Shown piece by piece: positions 47,605-58,525 of a DNA stretch of 64,000 nucleotides. Numbering within the stretch: position 1 is the stretch's first letter; each line of letters opens with the position of its first letter. The stretch lies in contig NC_089275.1 of assembly GCF_963678975.1 (NCBI RefSeq), positions 19,728,220 to 19,792,219 of the forward strand. The letters run 5' to 3'. Under the pieces are notes generated by a model. It did not search any database and was not told where the DNA came from. It worked only from the letters and a program-made list of their open reading frames with translations. Source of the stretch: Dysidea avara (lineage: Eukaryota; Porifera; Demospongiae; Dictyoceratida; Dysideidae). The position numbers were made by a program, and so were the translations under genes.

Positions 47605-48215
47605 TATACATACTCCAGACCCAATGGAGAATTCTGACAGCATGACAAAATCATGTGACGTACAGTAGTTGTATTGCAATCATGTATGTATTTCTGTTTA
47701 CTCCATTATTTGCACAATGTTTATGAATATTGTTTGTATGAAGGTTACTCAGTTTAGAGCTGCACCCTTTATACTCTAAACTAGACAAGGGGGTTACTAG
47801 AGTGGTGACTAACTAACCAGCTGATATACTTTACACATAGCTATTATACTGTACCTTAGAAGCTTACTCACAAAGTTTAAGCAAAGCACTTTGCTTACGT
47901 CTAAATCCATGATAATTTATGTGACATTATGCAACAGATTACTAAAAGTTTGGCACTTTAAATATGCAATGAAAAGATGTATTTTGTGCCGGATTTCTAT
48001 GAACTATTCCAAACACCTTCAAGAGAACTAAAGTCATTTCTTTTATGAATTCTACTTATTGACTTGGATTCGAGTTGCTCAGAATTCCTAGATGTCTCCA
48101 AGTTATCATTTTAGGTGTGCATGACGACAAACATACAGCTCAATTACATAACCCAAGTAGGGTAATAATCTTTGTTACAGACAGTTAAGCGAATGTAACC
48201 AATAGTGAAATTTAA
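47605..48215. other. No supported feature
   Basis: Intronic (first intron of the TRANK1-like gene in my model), AT-rich, without recognisable coding or repeat structure. Confidence 0.4.
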
Positions 48216-48218
48216 TGA

Positions 48219-48461
48219 CCTATCAAAGGTTTGCCCCACCTACTCCCATGTGGGGATAGGAGGAGATTGGGCCAAATTCTATATGTCTATAATTCCCTTA
48301 CTCTGGGGAAAATTTGTACCTGTCATTTCTTCATTAGACCATCTTTATCTTTTGTTACAATTATTGCAATACCCCACACCTGAGGCATGAATTTATGTTA
48401 ATGCCCTTGTTATGCCCCTTATTTGCCTACATGGGGGTAGATGGGACAAAACTTTGATAGG
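48219..48461 (+). mobile_element. MITE with ACCTATCAAAG-type ends
   Basis: The left end 'acctatcaaaggtttgcccc' + 'acctactcccatgt' is mirrored by 'acatgggggtagatgggaca' + 'aaactttgataggt' with a few mismatches. No coding capacity. Confidence 0.65.
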
Positions 48462-48699
48462 TGCATAACTGTGACAAAGCTTACATAAGTTTTATCGCTG
48501 TAAACAACTTCAAATCTAGATTGTATCCAATCATATGGCATTTCTAGCTGCATGGGAATAAACAGCTAGACATCAGGCACACCCTTGGATTTCATTAAAA
48601 TTTTTATCACTAAGTACCAACAGGGCTAATTATATAATTAGTCAATGCCTTGAAATATAAACAATTGCTTTATTATGCTACACACTTTACACACAAAAG

Positions 48700-49080
48700 T
48701 AGGGTTGAGCGATATTGTCGTTTTAGCGACATATCGCGATATTTTGAAAGTATCAATATTGTTATATTTTGTTATTAACTATCATGATACCATGCCTGTA
48801 CATTACTGTCATTGAAAAACACATTTGTTATTCAGTTATTGTACTTGGCTAAGAGTCCTTGTAAGTGATAACCTGGTTACCACTGCAGAGAGGTGTGAAC
48901 ACCATAACATTCAAAGCATGTGTTACAATAACTGCTACTGTGTAAACAAGGATGATAGGCTAGTTTGCTATCACCAAAAGGACTTCTTGACTTATTTGTA
49001 AGTACCGTGAACTATTCAGTACATGAATAGTGGCTTTAGTATCAATTGTGATACTAAAATGGCAATATCACTCATCCCTA
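48700..49080 (+). mobile_element. hAT-type MITE
   Basis: Ends TAGGGTTGAGCGATATTG and CAATATCACTCATCCCTA are inverted with few mismatches. The flanking octamers are CACAAAAG (48692-48699) and CACAAAAC (49081-49088), an 8-bp duplication with one change. The interior shows 'tatcgcgatatt' and 'aattgtgatacta'. Non-coding, 381 bp. Confidence 0.75.
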
Positions 49081-49689
49081 CACAAAACGTGATGATGTAA
49101 TGATATCCACGCAGAGCTTTACACTAATGGTGACCAGCACTGAAGGTCTATAGCAATTTGTGCTGCAGTCTTTGAATGATCTAACCTAATATCATCACAT
49201 CATTGCAGCTACCAGCCCAGAGTTAGCAGACTTTCAGTACTGTATCCCAAATGCCACTGATTGCTGTAGTACTGTAAAGTCATAATCAAATCAAAGCCAT
49301 TTCTTGGTTGCCACTTTTGATTTTACAATGTTTTCACCTAGCTGCAGGGTTTTGAAGACTGCGCCCTTTATTAAAGGTTGGCTATTCTTTGCATGGATTT
49401 TACTTATATATTTTGTGTTTTAAATAGCCAGTCTTGTTTTTATCCGACATTGGTTTCTATGCTATTTAGAGCCCCTCAGATGATGTGGGCTTGGACACAC
49501 ACAATTAATTACCTCAGATTGTGGCCTCAGCTATTAATTTGTGGGTAGCTCTTACCTACGTCATCTTCAGGTCTCTTAATAGAAAAACATTTTATGGACC
49601 ATCTTGACAATGAAAACCACTGTATTTATCATTATCTATGCCCATGTCACGAACTTTCACCTCCAACTAACTTTCAGACACTATAAGTC

Positions 49690-50005
49690 AATTAGTTAAT
49701 TTAATTTAATTACTGTACACGTATGTACTGGGCTGTAGGCACTGGTTTCCTGCAGATCTTCGGCTTCTTTCCATAAAGCAACAGTAAGTAAATAAATAGC
49801 ATATATAGAAATAGTATAACAGTAACTATTATTAGGCCATAATGCTGTAATCTTGTGTGGTGTAATGTTATGATGTAATAGGGATTGTTTAGAATGTATC
49901 CTATAATTGTATTGACTATAAAAGTGTGCACTATTGTACAATGTGGTTGTCTTTTATAAGTCTTCTATGATCACAATAATTGGAAGACACAGCAACAACA
50001 ATACA
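49690..50005 (+). repeat. Probable 5' LTR of a Ty3/gypsy remnant (left edge uncertain)
   Basis: It ends ...aacaataca directly before a primer-binding site (TGGTGTCAGAAGTG, 50006 on). A TATA-like ctataaaag lies at about 49916. The 5' edge and a partner LTR could not be identified; the right-hand gypsy piece at 57.9 kb has unrelated sequence. Confidence 0.45.
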
Positions 50006-50024
50006 TGGTGTCAGAAGTGCAACC
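50006..50024 (+). other. Primer-binding site of the gypsy remnant
   Basis: TGGTGTCAGAAGTGCAACC begins with TGG and resembles the TGGTGTCAGAAG sites common in Ty3/gypsy elements (complement of a tRNA 3' end). Confidence 0.55.
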
Positions 50025-50036
50025 TTAAGCTTCCTC

Positions 50037-50905
50037 ATGGCTACACTCTGTCTCCATCCTCCCACTCCATTTAATTTCAGAAAACCTGAAGAGTGGAAGA
50101 AATGCAAAAGCTGTTTTGAAAAATATCACCGTCATGAAAAGAATCAGCCAATTAAGCAACAAGTGAGCAGTTTACTGTATTGTATGGGCGAAGATGCAGA
50201 AGTCATGTTAATCAGCTACTATGTGATTAGCAACAGAGATAAAGCAGACTACAACAAAGTGTTAGGGAAGTTTGATGGATATTTCAAAGTTTGAAAAAAC
50301 CAGTCTTTGAATGTACTACGTTTAATCAAGTATGCCAGCTTTCAAACAAATTAGCTGAGCAGTTCATCACAAGGCTTCATCTACTAGCTGACAATTGCAA
50401 GTTCAGGAATTTACATGATGAGATTATCTGTGATCGCCTAGTCATTAGAATGAATATCTGAGCGACTACAGATGGAATCTTACAACAAGCAGAGACAATG
50501 GTTAGACAAAGTATGCTCTGAAACATTCAGTGGACACTACAGATGGATGCTGAAACCTCCAAAAGGGCAGCTAGACAATTGCATGTAATTCGCTGGGTCA
50601 GAAAAAACAACACAAAGGCTTTGTGGCCCAGATCGTAAACCATTAGATGTCCAAGAAAAGTCATTCTGACTCAATGAGAAATCCTGAACTCAACAAATTT
50701 ACATCATCCACAACATGGGAAGCAACCTACTAGGCTTACCTACTATCAGACAACTGCATGTTAGCTCAAATCGATGTCATAGAGAAGACTATTCCAGATC
50801 AGTTTCCTGACCTACAGTATTTTCACAGGCTTAAGCAACATGAAGGAACACTTCACTATTAGACTGAAACCAGATGAAAAACCCTATGCCCTGTTTATAC
50901 CCAGA
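50037..50905 (+). pseudogene. Ty3/gypsy gag and start of pol, decayed
   Basis: From the ATG at 50037: LHPPTPFNFRKPEEWKKC, QQVSSLLYCMGEDAEVML and YNKVLGKFDGYFKV match the gag of gypsy elements of the K02A2.6-like type. Later frames hold LSNKLAEQFITRLHLLADNC (about 50340) and DEIICDRLV (about 50417). Near 50815 'FTGLSNMKEHFTIRLK' and 'KPYALFIPRH' correspond to the region just before the RT. Frameshifts and stops prevent expression, and most of pol is missing. Confidence 0.7.
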
Positions 50906-50914
50906 CACTAGTGT

Positions 50915-51706
50915 TGTTCCAGTATCAGCTAGTTATTACAGTTCTAATTCCAGTTTTGGAACCATAATCTTTAAAATTACAGTTCTAGTTCTAGTTCTGA
51001 AACCATAACCTTTAGAATTACAGTTCTAGTTCCAGTTCTGGAACCATAATCTTTAGAATTACGGTTCTAGTTCCAGTTCTGGAACCATAATTTTTAGAAT
51101 TACAGTTCTAGTTCCAGTTCAGGAGCCATGACATTTACTTGATATTCTAGAACAACACTTATTTTAACTTAAGTATTACCAAAAGCCCATAATGAAATAT
51201 GGAGACTCACTATTAAGTTATATAAGCTAATATGCTACAGGTTTACTTGTTTCATATATGTAGCTAATACTGTATAGTATGTAGCCAATACTGTAAAGTA
51301 GTTATCAGCATTGTTACACTAACAACTATAACCCTAACACTCTATAGGGTGGTACTAAAAGACTTGTAGCTACATGTAATTATCAAACACTGAACCAGAC
51401 ATAACATGTGACTGAGCCAGCATTTTGCATTCTGTTCTAATATTATAGCTAATCAGTTGTTTCAAGCAGTTTTTAGGACATTGATGTATACATGGTTGTA
51501 ATACATACATCTTTTATGAAGTTATATACTACATTAAGTGCTTTTGTCTGCAGATAAATTCTGGTCTTATAAGAACATAAAATCTCATTGGCAAAAGCTG
51601 TATGGTTATGACCAATTCCAGTTCCAGTATTAGTTCCAGTACTTGATAAAATTTCTTTATAGTTCTAGTTCTAGTTCCAGTCTTGAAGAAAGTAAAATTA
51701 TAGTTC
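50915..51706 (+). repeat. Element with 41-bp tandem repeats (agttctagttccagttctgg)
   Basis: At 50935-51130 about five copies of a 41-bp unit occur (agttctagttccagttctgg + aaccataatctttagaatta + c). Similar 'ccagtattagttccagtac' and 'agttctagttctagttccag' blocks recur at 51615-51695 on the far side of an AT-rich spacer. Each unit holds an inverted GTTCCAG/CTGGAAC pair. It lies directly beside, and is probably split by, the mariner-like element at 51707. Confidence 0.6.
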
Positions 51707-53686
51707 TATAGTACGTTCGCGTTGAGCTGAATCCTGGGTTGTTGATTAAGAAGCCATACAAGATCAAAGGCTTTAAACATAATGTTTATGACGCATTTAT
51801 TCGTAAGCCCATGTTACGGGCGCGCACTTAATTGTTGAGAATATGGCGTCCAGTGTACCGTCAGCGAGTGCGGAGCGAAACCCTTTTGGAAAGACGTTAA
51901 ACAGCCAAACAAAGTATCTACTTATGAAACTATGGGAGTACTTTAAGCAAGAAGTGAAGAAATGTAAAATTTCTATCAACATCACGGAGAGAATCTCGAA
52001 GGCCACTGGTATTGTATCATGCCTTCTTTGCTGGGTTTTGGCATACATTACGCCACGCAGGGATTTCAAGGACATCCATTAGAATGGAGCACCACAAGAA
52101 AGGCGGTTTATTTACGCCAAGAAAAAGGTACAAAATGCACTTTGCTCAAGCCCACTCAATTCTGTAATCGTCAGGTACAAATGTTCACGAGTCCATGTTG
52201 ATACAGACAGCCCAGATACTATCAGACAAGATCCATTCATTGTACGGAAGGGAGGAAGTCTATCGCTCTCAAAGATTTTGGTAAGTTAAATTTTGAAACC
52301 TGGAACTTTGTCACTTACTCCGTCTTAGGCCAAACTTAAGAATGATGGTGTTTTCTCTGGGGGTAGAACTTTGCTTTAAAGAGTGTTGAGTGATATGGGA
52401 TTTAAGTACAAGACGATTAATGACAAGAGGTTAGCATTGAAACTGTTTGTGCTTTAATTTCACTACACGTATGTGCAGGGTATGCTATGAGCAGCCCTGC
52501 ACAGTCCATCAGTATCATAAATATTAAAGACGAACGAGGTGCAACAGAACTGAAGGAAGACCAGTTGTGTATTTGGATGAGACTTGGGTAATGAAGAACT
52601 TCTAGAGCAATTCCTTATCCAAATTGGCAGTGATAGTGAAGATGGTGATGGTGGTATTAATGAATTGTCCACTAGCAGCAGCGGGTCCAAGTCTTCTTCT
52701 GGGCTTACTTCATCTGATGTAAGATTGTTTGATATTTGCAGCATTGGTGTTATAACTTGATTTTGTTCCCCAGGAGTCATCAGGTAGCTGGGATTAAACT
52801 CTGTGAAGTACATGAAAATACAGATGAAGTACGTGTAAGTGTGTGCACTTTAATAAATAATATCATTGCTTTATTGTGCTATCAGAAGTTGAACATACCA
52901 TCCCTTGTATATTTAATCAGTGCAGGAGTGTTTGGAAGTCACTACAGGTACTATCAGCCCAAATTCATACAAACAGTATTATTTCATTTGTTGAAACTTT
53001 AAGAGTTTTTTGGGAATGTAACTTCAAAAACAAAATGCTGGCTGGAAAAACTGTGTACATGTGTGGCGAAGTGATGAGAAAAGTATTAAAATGACAAATT
53101 GACTAAATGGGAACAGAAGACGATAGTCAGCTGTGGTGAATGTGAAGTAAAATACATGTTGTTTGGCTCACTTGCAGGAACACCAATGCTACATAACGGA
53201 TTTTGAGCTGTTATAATTTGGTTTTTTTCTCTTTTGAGGCTGAAGAAGTTTTTACCTGAATATAAGCAGGCCACTTATCTTCTAAATACAGTGCAACAGT
53301 GGCCCCAGCTCTTCTACTTATGCAACTCTGTTTTACACACACAAAATCTGTTTTATTTTTCTTGTAAAAGTGTATTACAGCCTCTTACATAACGGATGGT
53401 GAAATCATGCGTGTTGAGGGCGGGTATGTGACGTTTGGCTTCGCCACAAACATGTGTCAACATGACCATCAAAGGGCCACGCTTTAGAGGCTTCCCCAAT
53501 GAAAATGTATGGCGAAACTTTGCAGTGTCATAATGGGAGTGTCTTACATTCGAATGAAGCGCTTTTAATATATTTTTAGCGGATCGAGAAGCGCTACGTA
53601 TCGAGCAATACAGGAGCCTCATGCGATGTAGCAATCGTACGTTATTAATCGTTTTTGAGGGTTCAGCTCAACGCGAACGTACTATA
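51707..53686 (+). mobile_element. Tc1/mariner-superfamily-like DNA transposon, about 2 kb, degenerate
   Basis: Both ends carry the same inverted sequence, starting TATAGTACGTTCGCGTTGAG and continuing 'ctgaa' (25 bp, perfect). The TA at the edges fits a TA target duplication. The interior holds transposase remnants (next entry). Confidence 0.75.
51843..52720 (+). pseudogene. Transposase remnant (Tc1/mariner-like), with an intron
   Basis: The first frame (MASSVPSASAERNPFGKTL ... KATGIV) has the look of the N-terminal helix-turn-helix of this group. After frameshifts come FTPRKRY (about 52110), VDTDSPDTIRQDPFIVRKGG (about 52197) and SLSLSKIL, then an intron (gtaagtt at about 52280 to cttag at about 52328), AKLKNDGVFSGGRTLL, a stop, RVLSDMGFKYKTINDKR, and near 52566 VVYLDETWVM, which fits the DE-type catalytic motif. 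An acidic tail, IQIGSDSEDGDGG, follows. The middle of the catalytic domain is deleted. Confidence 0.65.
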
Positions 53687-54134
53687 GTGACACACAATGA
53701 GTTCAACTCTAGAGTTTCAGAGGGATAGCGTAAGTGACGGGTGAGTTACAGGAAGGCTGAATTTGACAACAATCGTTCCTGTAAAATCCTCCCATGTCAT
53801 GGTCACTCCATTTATTGTCTGCGGTGCGCGTTTCTGCTTTACTGGCAGCACGACTCACTACCATGAGTCTTGATATTACAAGTATGTTTATATGTTTCTA
53901 AGCTGTTTTGAGGTGGTGCAGTGAGTTCCAAGTGTCATGTCAGGTGCCAGTCACCTGCCAGGTGCCAATGGACACGTTCTGTGTGATGAACAAGATTAAG
54001 AGTATGTTTTCATGTTAACATGATTGTTTGTTGTGTATTTGTATTATTTTGTACACTTCTGTTCATCCTTTACCTAGCTTGCTGGCTGAATTATTTCCAT
54101 CTCCAGTGTTCAGTGTCAATAATACAATGCTGCT

Positions 54135-54560
54135 AGTGATGTGCGATATTAGGATATTGATTTCGGTACAATATCGATACAATAGTTGGTAAAATATTGA
54201 AATTTCGATGCTTTTTCGGTATTTTTTCTTTTGATTAATTGTGTGGGGCAAATGTTTATAATCGGCTATGCTTTATAGAATTTGTGTTGAAGGTAATAAC
54301 AAGCCTTGGAAATTGGTAGACGCTTTTGAAATGGCCAAACTGTACAGAACTGAGCTCTATTTCTACCATGATTGCACAATCACACACCAAAAGTTGTAAA
54401 TTACCAAAATACTACTCAATATATTAAAAGTTTTAGCAAAATATTGACTATACGATAAATATTGATATCAGTTATAAAAATATTGAGATTCAATATGATA
54501 TCGGTATTGAAAAAAATATTGCAATGTCGATAATTTTTCGGTATATTGCACATCATTAGT
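54135..54560 (+). mobile_element. hAT-style MITE with TAGTGATGTGCGATATT ends
   Basis: The left end 'tagtgatgtgcgatatt' and right end 'atattgcacatcatta' are inverted with a few mismatches. Both are followed inwards by 'tcggta..aatatcgata' blocks. No target duplication could be confirmed. It lies 130 bp upstream of the hAT transposase remnant but has different ends from that element's right side. Confidence 0.55.
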
Positions 54561-54693
54561 GTGGAGAATGCCAGCACAGTTTTCAGCTGATAAGTTTGTG
54601 TGTAAAATTGCATAGCTCTCAACCTGAAGCCTTTCAGTGCCAGGAGTGAGATCACTTTGTCAGCACGTTATAGCATGAATAAACAAGTGAAGC

Positions 54694-56705
54694 ATGGCTT
54701 CATTGCCTGAGTCACGAGATAACTCACTTTCGCCGGAACCACCTGATTTGACATCGTCGTTAAGTCTAACATCATCATTAGGTGAATCATCACAGTCGGC
54801 GGACTCTGGTCAGTCGTCACGGCTCCGGCCACTCCGCCCTGTCTGGAGATCTCCAGTGTGGGCTTTCTTTGTTATTTCAGAAGATTCCAAGTATGCTAGG
54901 TGTAACAAATGCCTAGAACTGGTTGCTCGTGGTGGTAATAATGCAAAGTCTTACAACACCAGTAATCTTGTTCATCATTTAAGGTCGCATCACTTGAGAG
55001 AATATGCCCAACTAACAGACATGAAGAAAGACAAAGAGAAAGAAAGGGATGCTGCGATAAAAGAAAGAGCTAAAGCTAGTGGTATTGCTGGTTTGCGCCA
55101 ACTTACCTTACAAAAGACAGAAGATTGCTCTAAACCATGGGATATCAACCACCCAAGGGCTAAACAGCTACACAAAAAACTAGGGGAGATGATTGCACTG
55201 GATAACCAGCCAATTTCAATGGTGGAAGATACCGGTTTTGTGAGGTTTGTTGAAACATTACAACCCCAATACAAAATCCCAAGAAGAAAGTATTTTGCAG
55301 AAACTATTATTCCCAGTATTCTGGCTGATGTGAAAACTGGGGTAGAAAAGAAACTTTATCCTGAATCAGATAACTTTGCTAGATATTACAGCTTTACAAC
55401 TGACATTTGGAGTTGTAGCATGGCAGGTGAATCTTTATTGAGCTTGACAGCTCATTGGATATCAGCAGATTTTGAAAAGGTATCGGCTTTTCTCCATGTT
55501 TTGACTTTGGAGGGTTCCCACACAGGAGTTTATACCTGTGAAAAGTTTTATCAAATTGGAATATAAACAAAGAACATGTTCATCTTGTTCTGCGTGATAA
55601 TGCATCAAATATGGAGAAGGCTATGAGAGATGCAGACCTTAACAGCTATGGCTGTTTTGCTCATACCCTTCAATTAGTTGTGAAAGATGGAGTGATTAGT
55701 CAAAGAGCTGTCAGTGATCTATTAGCTGTTTGTCGCACTATCGTGGGGCATTTCAAACGTTCCACTATCGCATATGACAAGTTGAAAGCAATTCAGCAAA
55801 GGCTTGATCTGCCACAGCATCACTTGAAACAAGATGATCCCACACGCTGGAATACCTCATTGTATATGTTGGAGTCCATCATAGAGCAAAAGGTTGCTCT
55901 AGCCGCTTATGGTGTAGATGGTTCCATTCCTCTCTTGACAGCATCACAGTTAGACACAGCTAACAAAGTGGTGAAAGTTTTAAAGCCTGTTGAAGAAATT
56001 ACAAAATGTATTTCTAAAGATGAAGCTACTATCTCACTTATTATACCATTGGTATGTGCTTTGCAGAAAACTTTAGAAGAACACGATGATGACAGTGGTG
56101 TGCGTAGAATGAAGGCAGAAATGCTTAACTCTTTGCAAAGACGATATAGCGATATGGAAACAACAGATTGTCTTGCATTAGCCACCATCATAGATCCAAG
56201 ATTCAAGGATAAATCTTTCAGTTCCTCATATCAAGACGTTAAGGCTTTGTTGCAGGAAAAGTACAAAGAGTGGTATGAACTAGTTCAAGAACCTCTAAGT
56301 CTAGAGCCTCCTACTGCTAAAAGAGTTGCTGTAGATACTGCTAAAGAAAGTAGGCTTTGGGGATGCTTGTCTGAAATTCTTTCCAAAGCTAGTAACCCCA
56401 CTGATGTTGCCAGTGATAGTTCAGAGAATGAAGTTAATCAATACCTTTGTGAGCCACTGTTGGATTTTAAAACTGGTAATCCACTTAAGTGGTGGAAATG
56501 CCACCACCAACGCTTTCCTGTGTTAGCGAAAATAGCCCAGAGGTATTTAAGTGCACCACCTACAAGCGTGCCTTCTGAACGGCTATTTTCTGGTGCTGGA
56601 TTGGTTTACGATGATAGAAGGAGTAGATTAAATCCCAATATGGCAGAATCATTATTACTTATTCGATACAACCTACCACTTGTTCAAAGATTCGGTAGCA
56701 TTTAG
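54694..56705 (+). pseudogene. hAT transposase with BED zinc finger (ZBED-like), one frameshift
   Basis: The first part, 54694-55563, has a Ser-rich start then a BED finger (Cys70, Cys73, His95, His100; YARCNKCLELV ... VHHLRSHH) and the start of the RNase H-like catalytic domain (FTTDIWSC). The reading frame then shifts at about 55545-55560. The second frame continues through LVLRDNASNMEKAM and CFAHTLQLVV to the C-terminal dimerisation region (PLKWWKCHHQRFP, PPTSVPSERLFSGAG, NPNMAESLLLIRYNL) and stops at 56705. Both halves are otherwise open, so the break is recent. A domesticated ZBED gene is possible but unlikely given the frameshift. Confidence 0.85.
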
Positions 56706-56839
56706 TTCATCAATTGACATGACTTGGGCATTCACTTGAATCACTTACAGACATTATAGTTTTTTTATTGCTTTGATTTTTGTATATGCCATCTTATACA
56801 GTATAAAATGCATAATATAAGAAGTTGTTCATCAGTATG

Positions 56840-56957
56840 TCAATGCTCATCATATGTGTACTTGATATGTCGGATCGGATGATGTTTATCGGCTTAATCT
56901 GTAAAATATACATCGGTCATCGAGACAGTAAAAAATCCTACATCGGTACACCTTTAT
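56840..56957 (+). other. Presumed right end of the hAT element
   Basis: AT-rich sequence with 'tacatcggt.atcga' ending 'catcggtacaccttta'; read in reverse this is a TAAAGGTGTACCGATG-type end, resembling known hAT termini. Gypsy integrase coding begins immediately after, so the hAT probably inserted in that gypsy copy. A matching left end was not found. Confidence 0.4.
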
Positions 56958-57725
56958 TGCCAACTTCAGGGAGCCATACCCAGACTGATGGCCTTGTCGA
57001 AAGATTTAATCGTACTCTAAAACAAATGTTGTCTAAGCTTATTAGAAAGAAAGGACGTGATTGGGACGATCTATCGGGATCTGTGTTGTTGGCATACCTT
57101 ACCACGCCTCATTCTGTGACTGGAGAGGCACCATTTTTAAATTACTTTGTTTATGGACAAGATGCCAAGCTGCCTTCAGCACTCAGTTTTTGTCAACCTG
57201 TGGTAAAGTATCCAGTAGTGGCATCTGATTTTGCCAAGGAACTTGTGGAGGAGTTGAGGGAGGCCAGAGCCATTGTGAGGAAGAGTGTGCGAAAAGGTCA
57301 AGCTGAGCAGAAGAGAAACTATAACCATAAAGCTAGAGATAGTGAATTACAAGTAGGAGACTTAGTCATAATGAAAGTTCAGCCTTGTTTTAGATTAGAA
57401 CGTTCCTACAAAGGACCATTTAAGAATAAATCATTGACTGCAACCAATGCTATGATTGTACTAGAGGGAAGTAAATCTTCTGAGCCATGAAATGTATCAC
57501 GACAGTGTTTGTCAAAGTGTTAGGACACAATGAGTGGAGCTTATCCTTGAATAGAACACACAAATAGACTTCGTCGTCAAGTTAAAATCAGGAAGAGGAC
57601 CGCACCACAGGAGAATCAACAGCATGCAGATTCTTCAGAAGAGACTGAAGGGCTGCAACAGCCGCAAGTGATGTCTCTCTCTGGAAGAGCAATCTGGAGA
57701 CCAGCTTGTTACTTGAAGATGTAAT
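56958..57725 (+). pseudogene. Ty3/gypsy integrase C-terminal half, 5'-truncated
   Basis: Open frame with HTQTDGLVERFNRTLKQMLS, WDDLSGSVLLAYLTTPHSVT, FLNYFVYGQDAKLPSALSF and LQVGDLVIMKVQP: the second half of the integrase core and the C-terminal domain. The first stop is at 57490. Another frame continues (NRLRRQVKIRKRTAPQENQ, about 57560; GRAIWRPACYLK, about 57680), the usual polyprotein tail. RT and protease are absent. Confidence 0.75.
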
Positions 57726-57897
57726 TATAATAGTTGTTGATTTGTTTTGTAAGTGTTATTTTGTGTGTGTTTTGTTTAGTGGTTGTAGGTGTTTTGTATT
57801 AGGACAGTACCTTGTACAGGTTTGCCTTTTGTGCTGTTCCTTCCCTTGTGGTAAATTGATAATAAATAAATAAATAGATGGCCCTAGTGTACCATCT

Positions 57898-58077
57898 TTA
57901 AAGAGGAGGGAGGTTGTAAGGATGGATCACGAGAGCGGGGACACGTGAGCAAGCATGGCTGACTGAACAATCGTTGCAGTTGAAATATTAAATTGTAATG
58001 GGCCGACAAATCATTGTATAATTGTACTTTCAATTCTCGTGTCAGAATATGATCATAATATAAAGTTTGGCACGACA
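57898..58077 (+). repeat. Polypurine tract and probable 3' LTR of the gypsy fragment
   Basis: 'aaagaggagggagg' (57899-57912) is followed by TGTAAGGATGG (57915 on). An LTR ending ...ggcacgaca at 58077 would be 163 bp. No second copy exists in the window to confirm its length. Confidence 0.4.
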
Positions 58078-58296
58078 TTTTGTTGGTTTATATAATATTT
58101 CACCGTTTTTTTTATAATAGCTGTTTTCGTTATTTTGTGATAAGCTGATAGAGTTTAATCTCCGCGAATAGCTCGCGTACATTACTGTTTTAGAAAAGAG
58201 TTTTTAGGGGCGTGGCACATTGTTATTGATGGTTTCTCTCTCTACTACTACTACGCAACATTGTAATATTTAAAACAGGAAATCCACTCAGCTTAC

Positions 58297-58348
58297 TTGG
58301 TTCAACTTTGTCACAATACTCGCACGAATCCATGGTAGGCTTATCCAT
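58297..58348 (-). CDS. TRANK1-like protein, proposed first coding exon
   Basis: On the minus strand, ATG at 58348 opens 17 codons plus one base (MDKPTMDSCEYCDKVEP) and ends at a good donor, ccaa|gtaagc. The next exon begins with two bases (AT) at 46755, restoring the frame as ...EP-N-GENCGSLKK. With this exon the total coding length (52 + 2582 + 615 + 2916 = 6165) is divisible by three, giving 2054 aa. The CEYC pair could be half of a zinc site. The link spans an 11.5-kb intron full of transposons and is inferred only from phase, strand and the absence of a better candidate. Confidence 0.5.
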
Positions 58349-58525
58349 CTTCAGATCTTCTCGAATCTTCTTCACCTTGTTCGATTTAACGCTCCCAAAA
58401 ATAATTACTCTATTTGATAATGCACCGTATACGAGACCGTAAACTTAAATCTTTTCGAATCCTTTACAATCGAGACAGAAGGCGTGGTCCTAGACTACAG
58501 GAAAATCATACATGAACTACAAAAA
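58349..58525. promoter_or_regulatory. Candidate bidirectional promoter between the TRANK1-like and transporter genes
   Basis: Only 177 bp separate the two divergent ATGs. The stretch has several CpGs (tcgaatc, cgtatacgagaccg, atcgagac) and no TATA box. Both genes would share it if the first-exon assignment of the TRANK1-like gene is right. Confidence 0.45.

Noticed and set aside
54135..56957. The MITE at 54135-54560 as the left end of the hAT transposase element
   Set aside because: Its ends (TAGTGATGTGCGATATT) differ from the GTGTACCGATG-type right end after the transposase, and it has both of its own ends.
49690..58077. A single full-length gypsy element from 49.7 to 58.1 kb
   Set aside because: The left LTR candidate and right LTR candidate are unrelated in sequence and most of pol is absent; two different elements fit better.
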